NCBI GenBank assembly: GCA_025963725.1
Contig: JAOQAE010000007.1
Location: 1-64,000, forward strand
DNA length: 64,000 nt
Source of the DNA: Bacteroidota bacterium
GTDB taxonomy: Bacteria > Bacteroidota > Bacteroidia > 2-12-FULL-35-15
Reading direction: 5' to 3'
A program made the translations under genes and the position numbers. Below the pieces are notes generated by a model, which saw only the letters and a program-made list of their open reading frames with translations, did no database searches and was not told where the DNA came from. Shown one piece after another: positions 15,489 to 26,500 of the stretch; position 1 is the stretch's first letter, and every line of letters begins with the position of its first letter.

Positions 15489-18400
15489 ATGATTTTAACC
15501 TTACGGTTCAGGGACAAGGTTTCTGCTTTTTATACGGCTGCGAACCGCAGCGGCGGTCTTACCTGCTTTTTTATTTACGCTACCGGCACACCGGATACGC
15601 TTGCATTCACCGATTGCTTTGACCCGCTGAAGTACAAAGGATATTTTATTTTTCTTTCTTCTCAGCCCATCCTGAAAACACTCATCCCCACTTTAAAAAA
15701 ATTAATTCCTGCCGCACCATTGCCGCATACACAGCTCCTGTGGATCCGTGCTGCAGATCCTGCCTCAGCCACAACGGATGATCTTATTCTCCTGCAGCTT
15801 GACAAGGAAGGGGTTCAGCAGAACGATATAAGCGCCGCATGGGGGAAATATGGTATTTCCATTCCGGCCGGATCAAAAGTGATGGCTGAGCTCCGTGAGA
15901 GCATTTCAGGCTTAAGCTGGACATTGCCAATGGATCCGGTTCAGCCGCAGCCGCAACCGTTTTTTCTTCCATTACATGGGGATAACAGCGGACTTCTTAT
16001 TTCGCGCGCCTCCATTGCCGATTTTTCGGATGCTTCGGGAACAGGCTGGGATGTGGGCTTCCGCTATTTCATGAAGGATGCTGCTGAAGAAGAGATTATT
16101 TCACAGTATTACCCGCTTTTCCATCCCGAGGAAAACACGAATGTGCTTTTTAAATTAGCATGGGACCCCACAAGCAGCAAACGGACAACGCTTGAATTCG
16201 AAGCGCTTTCATTTATAATGGACCCTTCGGCTGATCAGCCCGGCGGCTACCTGCTGCGGATGCCGGCAAAGCCTGAACGCCTGCGCACATGGCTGCGCAC
16301 AGACATGGGGCTGACTGTGTACCTCTACCCGCTCAGCAACAAGCTGATGCCGGGACAAGGTGCAAAGCTGGTGCTTGCTGCGCTTCCGGGCGGTGGTTAT
16401 TACTGGAGCCCGGAGGGTTGCTTTGAGCTGGGACTGGAAACGGATCGCACTTCACCTTCCACCCATTATCTCCTTTGTGGCCTTTCTGGTGTTGAAACAA
16501 TGAGCTTTCAGCCGAGAAGCGCAGTTACGCATGGCGATGTGCTCCGCTTCGAAGGAGGGAAGCCTGCATTCGTATATAATTTCCCGGGCACTGATAAAAT
16601 TATTTCACAGCCATCCGGCCTGCAAAAAAGAAAAAGGAAAAATGCACCGCATGCGCCGGGCGACCTGTACATCGCCTATTCAAAGAGCAGGATGGAAATG
16701 CCCGCGGCCGGTCCGGATCCGTCCTCCTACCTTGATAATACATATCAAACAAGCTGGATGAAGATCCGCTCGTTCACGGGTGCAAACCAGGGTGTGAATT
16801 ATTATTATGCACAGCCGGCCTCTTCCGCACTTTACGGCGGCGCCACAGGACTTTATAACTGGCGCCAGTATGCTGCACCGGGGCAAACAGCCGCACAGGA
16901 ATATTCCTTCATGCCCTTTTTCAGGCCGCCTTCGGCCGTGCTGAGCACCTTTTCAAAAAAAACAAATATTCTTTTCCCGATGGCTCCCGTTGCCGGAGCC
17001 CTTGCAAACCCAGCCACACACAGCTTACACCCCGGACCTGCCGCCACCTTTCTTTCCTTTTTTGAAGAGCAGGTAATGTCGCCTTCACGAACGGAGCAGG
17101 TGATGAAGGGCCAACCGAAACGCAGGGACGTACTGCGCAAAGGCCCTAAAGATGCTTCAAGCTACAGCACTTCGCCGCAAGGCCTGCTGGTGAAGATCAG
17201 TACAACAGATTTCAAATGGAACGAATTATTATTTGCATGTTCACAGAAAGACCCTTCCCCAGAAGGCAAGCTTTCTTTTACCGATCTCAGTGACAAGCTT
17301 ACCGCCGCTTTTCAAACAAAGCAATTGTTCCTTGTAATGTCTGTCCTGCCACAAAGTGACAGGGCCGCCTTTAAAAATAAGATCGACATCCAGGGATGGC
17401 CTTTTGCTATCAATGTGCCGGAAAGCACAGTGGGTAGCGAATACAGCAATGTTCTTATATTTAAGTTCGCGCCGGGATCCCTGAAAGACCTTCTCGCAGA
17501 TTATTCGCGCTGGACTTCGGTAAACGATTTTAATACCAACCCTGCAGGTGTTTCCAAATACCTCAGCGACTACATCACGCCCAACCCTTCCACGCTCTAT
17601 GATCATTTTAATGAGCTCGTGAATTCAGAAACATGGACCGGCGTATTAGCGCTGAATCTCGACCTTGACCTGAAAGGCTTTCCCGAGCAGATCAAAGGCC
17701 TTATCGGCGGTATCGACCTGCAAAAATTCAATGCGCATCATTTGGGAATAGAAGTAAGCCAGGTTGTTCCGGATACGGTAAAAGGCGGCTTAAAATTCAC
17801 GGAGCCCAGCTCACTTTTTGCATTGATCGATTATGAAGAAACGCAGCCGGCGGTAAATGATCTACCGTTTGATTTTAAAGTAGATCTGCTGCAGGTGCTT
17901 TTCCGCAACAACACGATCACAGATTTCCGCTGCAACATCAGCCTTAAGCTCGGGCGTTTGTTTGGAGAAGAGGTAAGATTTGACCCTGCGCCCCGGCAGC
18001 CTTCTACTATTGAGCTCAACGGCACATATGAAAAGCATGAAGGTGTTGCCAGCTATTCCTTTTTAAGTAAAGAGCAATACGTGCTCAGCAGCATAAAAGG
18101 AATAGTCTGGAAAAGTATTACGCTCTCTAAAATACAGTTCTTCACATTATCACAGCTGGATAATACTGTAAACTCCGTCTTCTCTTTCTGGGGAGATCTG
18201 ATATTTAATGATATTGATAGGAAAAAAGAAATAAAGGAGGATAAAAGTCATTTTGACCTGTTCTCCTTCGACAAGCTTTCATTCAGCGGCATGCAGCTGC
18301 TCATGAACTTCAGCACCGTTCCTCCGAAAGCGCCAGCAAAAACCACGTTGAACTTTACATTCGAACCTTCTGCGATCACATTTAACAATTCAACCTCCAT

Positions 18401-18944
18401 ACCGAGAAAGGCGAGCCTGTTCCTTAATTTTCCACTGGATGCAAAAGGCATGGTCTCAGGCAATGAAAGTAACCTGCCTTCCGGAAAAGGTTATTACCCG
18501 ATCGAGCTACCATTAAAGTATCCGCATGAGATCAACTCAACCTGGTATGCGCTGCGTTATGACCTTGACCTTGGAACTCCCGGTGCATTGGCGGAGAAGG
18601 CTGGATTTACAGCCAGCATCCTTGCCTGCTGGACGCCGCAAACTGATACGTCACAAACTCAGATCGCAGCATACCTGCAGCTCCCGGGCGGCAGCGGGCT
18701 TTTCCAGACAACGCTTCAAAGCGCACTGACACTGTCGGTTGGCGATGCTAAATTTTCTTCCCCTATACCGGTGGGCTTGGAAAATCCGGTCTACAGGCTC
18801 GCTTTAAACAGTATTGTATTAAAAGTGCTTGGCTATTCCATCCCTCCAAACGGGGCAACAAATGCTTCGCTGTTCAGCAACGTGGACCAGGCTGGAAAGA
18901 AGAGCAGCACCGGGTGGTATATTGCCTACAATAAAAAAAAGTAA
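15489..18944 (+). CDS. Large protein of unknown function, first gene of the LysM operon
   Basis: The 1151-residue product starts at the ATG at 15489 and has no signal peptide, membrane segment or recognised catalytic motif. The N-terminal third is a mixed alpha/beta region with many aromatic and Pro residues. The middle (about 380-560) has a polar linker with KRKRK and NYYYAQP. The C-terminal half has long alternating beta-type segments (such as LALNLDLDLKGFPEQIKGLIGGI near residue 718) resembling the module in the small proteins downstream. It is the first of five genes on one strand with short gaps (42, 66, 3 and 2 bases), so it probably works with the giant LysM protein. Possible roles are a scaffold, a lipid- or polymer-binding beta structure or a polymorphic effector; none is proven. 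Confidence 0.75.
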   Translation: MILTLRFRDKVSAFYTAANRSGGLTCFFIYATGTPDTLAFTDCFDPLKYKGYFIFLSSQPILKTLIPTLKKLIPAAPLPHTQLLWIRAADPASATTDDLILLQLDKEGVQQNDISAAWGKYGISIPAGSKVMAELRESISGLSWTLPMDPVQPQPQPFFLPLHGDNSGLLISRASIADFSDASGTGWDVGFRYFMKDAAEEEIISQYYPLFHPEENTNVLFKLAWDPTSSKRTTLEFEALSFIMDPSADQPGGYLLRMPAKPERLRTWLRTDMGLTVYLYPLSNKLMPGQGAKLVLAALPGGGYYWSPEGCFELGLETDRTSPSTHYLLCGLSGVETMSFQPRSAVTHGDVLRFEGGKPAFVYNFPGTDKIISQPSGLQKRKRKNAPHAPGDLYIAYSKSRMEMPAAGPDPSSYLDNTYQTSWMKIRSFTGANQGVNYYYAQPASSALYGGATGLYNWRQYAAPGQTAAQEYSFMPFFRPPSAVLSTFSKKTNILFPMAPVAGALANPATHSLHPGPAATFLSFFEEQVMSPSRTEQVMKGQPKRRDVLRKGPKDASSYSTSPQGLLVKISTTDFKWNELLFACSQKDPSPEGKLSFTDLSDKLTAAFQTKQLFLVMSVLPQSDRAAFKNKIDIQGWPFAINVPESTVGSEYSNVLIFKFAPGSLKDLLADYSRWTSVNDFNTNPAGVSKYLSDYITPNPSTLYDHFNELVNSETWTGVLALNLDLDLKGFPEQIKGLIGGIDLQKFNAHHLGIEVSQVVPDTVKGGLKFTEPSSLFALIDYEETQPAVNDLPFDFKVDLLQVLFRNNTITDFRCNISLKLGRLFGEEVRFDPAPRQPSTIELNGTYEKHEGVASYSFLSKEQYVLSSIKGIVWKSITLSKIQFFTLSQLDNTVNSVFSFWGDLIFNDIDRKKEIKEDKSHFDLFSFDKLSFSGMQLLMNFSTVPPKAPAKTTLNFTFEPSAITFNNSTSIPRKASLFLNFPLDAKGMVSGNESNLPSGKGYYPIELPLKYPHEINSTWYALRYDLDLGTPGALAEKAGFTASILACWTPQTDTSQTQIAAYLQLPGGSGLFQTTLQSALTLSVGDAKFSSPIPVGLENPVYRLALNSIVLKVLGYSIPPNGATNASLFSNVDQAGKKSSTGWYIAYNKKK

Positions 18945-18986
18945 ATACAACCAAATCAATTAATACTAATCTAAAAAACAAAAACA

Positions 18987-19553
18987 ATGGCAAAAAATGT
19001 AAATCAAAGTTTGGTGAAAGACAGGTTCAGCCTTTCAAAAAAGAAGGACGGCTTGGTTGATATCACGGTAGATCCTCCTCCGACTCCCATTCCTATAGGA
19101 GGGTTTGAAATATCCTTAGTACTAGATATCATTGACGACGAAGTTACCTTAACAGGACGCTCGCTTGCAGGAGGGATCAAAGTTGAATTCCACCGCCCAT
19201 GGAAGGAAGCCCCGAAGCTGGGAACAATTACAGAAGCAATCTCCAAGCTCAGTAAATCCCTTGGCCTCGATACGGATTTTGGCACAAAGATGGAAGCATT
19301 TATTAAGAACCTTCCTGAACCTCTCAGAACGGCAGGCCAAGCAGTCACGACTGCCCAGATAATCGTAACAGATTTCGTGATCAACACTACGGGAGATGTA
19401 ATTGACGAAAAAGACCAAACGGCAAAAAATGTATACCAGATCGGGCTGGGTCTTGTGTTTCTGGACAAATCTGTTAAGGTAGGTGATATCAGTCTTAAAA
19501 CATTCCTTATAAAATACACATATTTAACAGATCACAAGAAAAAAGCTGCTTAG
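18987..19553 (+). CDS. Small beta-module protein A of the LysM operon
   Basis: The 188-residue product has no signal peptide. Its pattern is strand-rich start (GGFEISLVLDIIDDEVTLTG), a helical middle (TITEAISKLSKSLGL, then KNLPEPLRTAGQAV) and a strand-rich end (YQIGLGLVFLDKSVKVGDISLKTFLIKYTY). The same order, including a LP(E/G) helix and a GLGLxFxxK strand, recurs in the next gene and, less clearly, at the start of the 2940-residue protein. I read these as copies of one module, possibly free-standing partners of the giant. No known family is recognised. It is followed by a strong hairpin that may lower expression of the genes behind it. Confidence 0.75.
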   Translation: MAKNVNQSLVKDRFSLSKKKDGLVDITVDPPPTPIPIGGFEISLVLDIIDDEVTLTGRSLAGGIKVEFHRPWKEAPKLGTITEAISKLSKSLGLDTDFGTKMEAFIKNLPEPLRTAGQAVTTAQIIVTDFVINTTGDVIDEKDQTAKNVYQIGLGLVFLDKSVKVGDISLKTFLIKYTYLTDHKKKAA

Positions 19554-19564
19554 CATAAACCAAT

Positions 19565-19590
19565 GCCGGGTGAGCAATGTCTCACCCGGC
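19565..19590 (+). other. Intra-operon hairpin (attenuator or processing site)
   Basis: A perfect 10-bp GC-rich stem, GCCGGGTGAG and its complement, encloses the loop CAATGT. No T run follows, so it is not a typical terminator. It lies 12 bases after the stop at 19553 and could protect the upstream mRNA or cause partial termination. Confidence 0.5.
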
Positions 19591-19619
19591 TTACTTAACA
19601 GTTAAATTCATCAGTATAA

Positions 19620-20117
19620 ATGCAGAAAAAGCTTTCCGGATCACAAAGCAAATTTGAGGCTTCACTTGTTTTGAGCATTGGTGCGCTCGAATACCAGCTG
19701 GATGGCAGCTTCTCAGACGGAAGCTTTTCTGTAAAGTATTCGAAAGACATTCATAATGCCATCGACCTGGGTTCTGTCAGCGACGGCCTTAAAATGCTCG
19801 GTAATGTTTTGCTTGGAAAAGACGGTGGAAAGAAATTACTGGAGGAAATTGAATCGTTCGTTAAAGAGCTGCCGGGCATATTCCAGGATGTGACCGGTGC
19901 TTTTTTAAACGCGCATGTTATGATCACGAGACTGGAAATCACCACTAAACCTGATCCGGACAAAAGCGTGTATTATGCGCTCGGCCTGGGTTTGCGTTTT
20001 ACCAAAAAAATATCGCTCGCAGGGATCGAACTGGAATATTTCACATTTGAATACGAAGGCACAACCGGAAAAAAATCGGTTATGAAATCATTAACAGCGT
20101 CGTCGCAAACGAATTAG
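19620..20117 (+). CDS. Small beta-module protein B of the LysM operon
   Basis: The 165-residue product lacks a signal peptide and repeats the layout of the protein at 18987. It has a first beta section (ASLVLSIGALEYQLDGSF), a helical middle (SVSDGLKMLGNVLLG, then FVKELPGIFQDVTGAF) and a final beta section (YYALGLGLRFTKKISLAGIELEYFTFEYE). The two proteins share the motif GLGLxFxKxxxxxxIxLxxFxxxY, so they are paralogues. The next start is 3 bases after its stop, so translation is probably coupled. The function is unknown. Confidence 0.75.
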   Translation: MQKKLSGSQSKFEASLVLSIGALEYQLDGSFSDGSFSVKYSKDIHNAIDLGSVSDGLKMLGNVLLGKDGGKKLLEEIESFVKELPGIFQDVTGAFLNAHVMITRLEITTKPDPDKSVYYALGLGLRFTKKISLAGIELEYFTFEYEGTTGKKSVMKSLTASSQTN

Positions 20118-20120
20118 ATC

Positions 20121-20591
20121 ATGCCGGATACAGAGGAGATCACACGTATTTGTAAAGAGTATGCTGCAAAAAAAAGCTATGCCCTGGCTTTCAGCAAATC
20201 CATCGACCTTGGGATCATTACGGATGTGATGCCACTGGTTCAGGAAGCCATTCCGCAATTGCCGGGCTCCCTCATCAACGCATGGACGATCGAGCTCCGG
20301 CAGCTGCTTACAGTGTCATACCTGTCTATGGTAACAAAAGCGATCCCGGAAGCAAACGTACGCCTGGTGGGAATAAAAAATATTCCGAACCAAAGCAAAG
20401 TTGTTTTTTCCTTCGCTTTTAATTTTAAAGATATTGATCCGCCCATAAAAGCAGAAGGCATTTCCCTTCTTTCATTTGGCGTGACCGTTATTGTTTCACC
20501 TAACGGAGCGCCGGGCAAAAAGAGCAAGCTGGTGATCATGAAAAGCAATTCCCGCTCCGAAAAATTTACAATACTGAAAAAAGCATCCTGA
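20121..20591 (+). CDS. Small protein C of the LysM operon
   Basis: The 156-residue product has no signal peptide. A helical start (MPDTEEITRICKEYAAKKSYAL) is followed by IDLGIITDVMPLVQEAIPQLPGSLINAW, which aligns in style with the helical middle of proteins A and B. The C-terminal part is beta-rich (VVFSFAFNFKDIDPPIKAEGISLLSFGVTVIV), with IxLLSFGVTV in the place of the last strand. It is more divergent than A and B but plausibly the same module. It lies 3 bases after protein B and 2 bases before the giant gene. Confidence 0.72.
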   Translation: MPDTEEITRICKEYAAKKSYALAFSKSIDLGIITDVMPLVQEAIPQLPGSLINAWTIELRQLLTVSYLSMVTKAIPEANVRLVGIKNIPNQSKVVFSFAFNFKDIDPPIKAEGISLLSFGVTVIVSPNGAPGKKSKLVIMKSNSRSEKFTILKKAS

Positions 20592-20593
20592 TC

Positions 20594-23500
20594 ATGAGTG
20601 GAGAAAATAAATATAAGCTGGGTGCCGGTTTCCGCTTTGGAAAAACGTCGCTGGTCCTCAGCGGTGAATTTGGCAAGAACTCGCGCAGCAAGCTTACCGC
20701 AGAGATCGGGGACCTCACCATGGCTGATATTGTTGCCTACCTGATCAGTATTTTTGATGGTGATAAAAAACCATTTACAGAATTCCCCGAGCCTTGGGGA
20801 TTTTTGAATTCTATTAATTTCAAAGGCCTCAAGCTTATTGTTGAAGGCGAAACAACAAAAGGTGCAAAAGATAAACGGGTCGGGATCTCTTACCCGCTTT
20901 CGATAGATGTAAAATTTGCGCAGATCAGCGCAATTGAGATCTACTATTATCCCGACAGCAAGAACCACATCCTTATCCAACCGAAAGGAACTTTTCTCGG
21001 GCAGGAATTTAAAGAATGGGAGATCTACCCGAAACAGGAAGCACCCGCTGTTCCCGGCTACGGAACGGCCTTGTTCGACCTCAAATTTCTCGGCCTCGGG
21101 CAGCATGTTACTGTAAAGGGCATGTCTAAGTCTGCAGGAATTGCAGATACCGTTAAAGCGCTTGAAGACAACTTTAAGGAAGGCATGGAGATAAAGCCTG
21201 CGGATACTGCAGGCCCGGAGGATCTTATATTCAGCCCCACAAGCGGCTGGATGATCGGTTCACGCTTTATTATCATCAACACGGTTGACCTCAGCCTCAT
21301 TTATAATGATCCTTACATGTATGGCCTCGCGCTTTCGCTTTCAGGTGCCAAGGCAAAAACTTTAGCAGGGCTCAACATCGAGCTTTTGTACAAAAAAATT
21401 AATGATTCCATCGGCGTTTACTCGCTGCATCTGCAATTGCCCGATGCCATGCGGCAGCTCGAATTCGGCGCCGTTTCCTTTACACTGCCGGTGATCGATA
21501 TCGCTATTTATTCGAATGGCAATTTCAGGATCGATCTCGGGTTCCCGAATAACAACGACTGGAGCCGCGCAGCTACGGTGCAGGTGTTCCCGTTCATAGG
21601 GGCCGGTGGATTTTATTTTGCATTGCTCACAGGCGCTACCGCTACCCGGCTGCCTTCCGACTATGACCGTGAAATGGGCCTGTTCAACCCGGTGATCGAT
21701 TTTGGGATCGCACTACGGCTGGGTATCGGTAAAACAATTGACAAAGGAATTTTAAAGGCAGGCCTGAGCCTTTGCTTCCAGGGAATTGTTACCGGCACAT
21801 ACGGCTTTTTTATTCCCGATAGGGAAAAGGCCCCGGGCAGAAAAGAAGATTCTTATTATTACCTGAACGGGCAATTTGAAGTGGTGGGCCGTGTGTACGG
21901 GGAAATAAATTTTTCCGTGATCAGCGCAAGGCTCGATGTAATGATCTATGCCGCAATCGGCGTTGTGATAGAAGCATACAAGGATATTGTGCTGTATGTG
22001 AACGCTGGTGTAAGCCTCTCGCTCACCGTAAGCATCAACCTGGGATTCATTAAAATAAAGATCGATCTCTCTTACTCTACCAGCATCAGCTACACGTTCG
22101 TTTTGCCATACAGCGGCCCCTTGCCACAATGGAGGAAGCCCGACGGGAAATCCCTGCGCAATGCAGCGATGCCCGAAAACCCTTTCTATACCTCACTTGC
22201 AGCACCCGATGCAGGCACCTCGATCACAGAGCTGAAACCAAAACGGCTGCGCAGGACCGGAGAAAAAACGGTTCTCCCTGTGTGGTTCTTACCGCAATTC
22301 AGCGCGCGTGTAAAAGAAGAAATGCAGCAGCCGGAGCTAAAGGATCAAACGGCCAGCTTTATTGCGGGCCTGTTCTTAGACAGCGGCACCGACAAGCATG
22401 CAGGCGCCTTCGGAACACTTGCAAAAGCATACCTGCAATGGCTCGTCACCGTTTTCAAATCCCAGCTAAAGTTAACCGGCAGCAACAGCATCAGCATATT
22501 TACATTAAAGGACCTGTTCTCTTTTCTGTCGAAAGACCAGGCCGGTGTTCCTGTGATCGGATATGAATATCTTACAGGTTTCCTGGATGATAATTTTGAT
22601 GTGCAGATAACATCGCCGAAACACATGTCCGACGTTCGCAGGGTTAGTGTTTTCCCGATGCTGCCCGACCTTAAAATGCAGGCACAGCTGGATGATCAGC
22701 CCCCTTTCCTGGAGGTTGACTTTTCCGCAGATAAGGTAGACAGCGGCTACAACAAAACGATCCAGGAGTATTTTTCAAAAATGAAAGTGGGTTTTGAAAA
22801 TCCGCTCGAAGCAAAGAACAACCGGAAGCAAACTACAAAGAAGTCTGTCCGTCAATCACTCCCTACATTTATTTTCCAGGATTATTTTGTTTTACTGGGA
22901 CGTAACCTTTTACAGGATTGCATCGACCTGATGGAAGCGTATCCTTATACAACAATAAAAAGCGACAGCCTTGCTTCACTGTGCTCAACGTTTGACATTA
23001 CTGCGGAAGCCATTGTGAATGCAAATGCAAATGCGGAGCTGAAGCCGGATGAGATCATGTATCTGGGCGGCACGAAGTACAGCATTCAGAAATATGATTC
23101 TTTCGAATCGATAGCGTCTTATTACAATTTTGGCGAACAGGGATTAACAAGGGCATTCCTTATTTTCATTGCAGATACAAAAGCCAATGCGGAGATCATA
23201 AATCTATTTATTCCCGGTGCAACGCTCTTGATACCTTCTGGTGGTCCCCCGGAATCCTATATCTGTAAAACAGGTGATACTCTCGCAAGCATTGCCAGGC
23301 TCTCCAAAATCGCTGACCTCCCTTCTGCTATCCGTGAGCTGATCTGGATGAACAGGGAGAAAAAAGACATTCTTTCCACATTTACCGCATTGGTCATCCC
23401 CAAATATAAATTTGCAGTTAACAAAGGAATGACCTTCGCCTCGTTGGCTGACCACGGCAAGATTTCACTTGACCGCCTTGCCAACAACAACAACAAGAAT

Positions 23501-26500
23501 GCTGCTGCTATTTTTAATACAGGCACGGAACTCACACTGCCGCAACTGTATTCGCTTCCTGACATGAAGGTGCTGATCGATGGCATTACGGAAAAAGATT
23601 CACTCAGAAAGCTTTCAGGACTTGCATCGCGCTACCTTTTGCACGGCCTGCGTGTTCCCGCCCCTGCTGAATTTGCAAATCACTCCGGGACTTACGCATT
23701 GTATGACCTCACCAGGCAGATGTTTGATATTCCTGCCGCAAAGGCTGCATCCTGCACTGTTACATTGTCTGCCGACCTGCCTGCTTCCGTAAAAACAGAA
23801 ACATGGTTCAGGCTGATGCCGGAGAATGGTTCTCAAAAAAATGAGATCCGCTCCAGGATCGTCCTGGAAGGCGAAGATCTTAAGCAGGTTAAAAAGCTTT
23901 CCACTACCTTATTTAAGCCGAAGGTGAACAGTATAAAGAAAGCGGGCGGCTATACGATCAACCCAAGCCGCTATATGCTGAAGGCGCCATCGGTATGGCA
24001 GGCAAATGCCCCTGTATTTGTTCAGGGTCCCAGCGGCAGCACCTGGCCGGGCGGCCCCTCGGGCCCTGCGTATGGCTGGTGGCCGTATTCGGCTACCGGT
24101 TCCACTGAATATTCCGGTCCTACCGGCTGGCGAAAAGCAGCAACACCAAAGCTCTGGTATTTCTCCGATGAGCTTACAAAAGCCCTGCAGGAACAAAAAT
24201 CACTCGAGCCGGCACTCAGGCTTTACATGGGCAGGAACAACCCTGAGAAGAAAGAATTCGAAAAGAAAGAAATAAGGACTTATGGATGGAGCACCATTAT
24301 TCCGCTGAATATAATCGTAGTACCATCGTCCTTAACCCCGGGAGAGGAGCTCTCGACCATGTTCGAGATCGAAAGCACCTCGGAGGAAGGCTTGCAGCTT
24401 CTTGAAAATTTACTGGCCAATCAATATGATCCGGATCTTTCTACAGCGGAGCGCGTGGATGTGGCACAGGTGCATATATTATATACACCTGCAGCAAGCA
24501 GCGACGGACAGGGATTGCGCTCCATCGATCCTTCGGAAGTGGTTTCCGCCATAGTGCAATCCAACTTATCAACTGTTCGCAACCCGCAGGCATTAAAGGC
24601 TGCGGCAGGATCTGTGGGAAGGATATTCGGAAGCTTTAACCAGGACCCGGTGAACAACATCAAACGTTTGTGGGAAGCCTGCTCCGTAAAAAGCGGGGGC
24701 TTTTACCTGTATTACTTTGACAGTAACACAAAGCTGGGAATTCCGCGTAATACCTTTGATGAAAAAGGACATGCGCAGATCAGCATCGTGATCACCTATG
24801 GGCTTCAAAAACCTTACGGGTATAATTTCACAAACAGCATGACGCTGGGAGAAACAGTGCCGGAAGATTCTTATTTATTCGTAGAGTCGCAGCCGCGGGA
24901 TATTATAATACCGAATAATAATATAACAGTAGACAAACTACTGGAAAAATACCGCCTTACAATCGACTACCTCGCCCAGAAGCTGGACACCTCCAGGCTG
25001 AAGGAAAAGTTAGTGCTTAACATCCGCACCATTATTTTTCTGCTCAACAATGATGAATATACAGCAGACACAATTGCGCAGAAATACAATGTTAATGTAA
25101 AGGACCTTCGGGAGCTTAATCCCGGGATTGATTATAAACAGGGAGATGCGGTAAGGATCCCGGAAGTACGGTTTGACCTGGCAAAGAACAAGGAAAGAAC
25201 GCTGAAGGAGATCGCTGCCCTGTATTCTGTTTCTGTTATCAGCCTGCTCTGGGCCAATAAGGGTCAGCAGCTTTTCAGCGATCTTAGCATGTTAAAGCTG
25301 GCCGACCAGTCGCAAAGCAAAACATCCTCTGCTGTGCCGGGGACTGTTTCCTTTAACCTGCTGAGAAAGAATCCGGAAGTGGATGCCGCACGATTTGAAG
25401 AGTACCATAAAGATGCGCCAACGTTCGATCCTCAATCAGCGCTCGGACTCAATTATAACCTGCTAACATTTGCTGTAAAAGAAAATCCGTCATTCGCAGC
25501 AAGCTCGTACTCCATGGCGGTGAGCCCTGATAACGCAGGCTGGACAGGCAGCTCCGGCTTTTCTCCTAACCTCAGCTACCCGGGTGTGATCCCTGCATTC
25601 AACTATTCAAAAGCAGCCATTCAAAAAGGTCTGCCTTCGTATCCTGCACCGGAAAAAAATCCTTACAGGGGAACAGGAGATATTGTGCAGGTAAATTTCG
25701 ACTGGCAGGATATGTACGGAAACCGGACGGTATCGCCATTCAGCAACCCGAAGCTTTATCCTGATCCTTACCCGAACAGCTTTCCGCAGGTCGCCGCTTA
25801 TTCCGATCCGCTGCAGTCGGTTCTGCAATGGCCGGCGATAGGTATCGAGCATTTATTTTTGCCGAAAAAGAAACTGAATGTATCCCTTGCCTTTGATGCC
25901 GGAAGCTATTTGCCTTTCCCGGACAAAGGCGATGCACAGGACCTGATAAAGAAAGCACAGACCGACCTTGAAACATACCGCAAAGCCATTTACCAGCTAA
26001 GCGCAAACGATGTAACCGCAAGAGTTTCCACCTCCCTGGATCCCTCGCTTGAAAATGCTTCAGAGCTAAAACCGGAACTGCTGAACCTGATGGACGGCAT
26101 CTTTCATTACCTCTCCGCATTTACTGTTCCGGGGTATCAGTACTTTTCAGTAAAAGGCATAAGTGCAGAACACCTCGCGATGAATTACCGCATGAGCAGG
26201 GAATACATCAGTGCGCTGAACCCTGAGAAATCGCCGCCCGAAAACCGCATTAAAGATTACTTTTTACCGAACGATAATTTTTATTTGTATTACACCCTGG
26301 AAGACGAAAGCTTTACTGAGATTGCCGCAAAATTAAAAGTCATCAGCCCGCAGTTTAAAAACATCTCAGCGGAAGAGATCAGTTCCCTGAACCCCGGCAT
26401 TCCGGAAGTACAAGGCGATATGCTGATCGTGATCCCTGATCAGCGTTTACAAAGCTATGAACCAATGTTAGGCGAAACACTTGAAGGGATCTCCATCAAA

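Noticed and set aside
20240-21106. 288-codon minus-strand frame across the small protein C and the start of the giant gene
   Set aside because: It spans the boundary of two genes that read well on the plus strand, and it has no domain.
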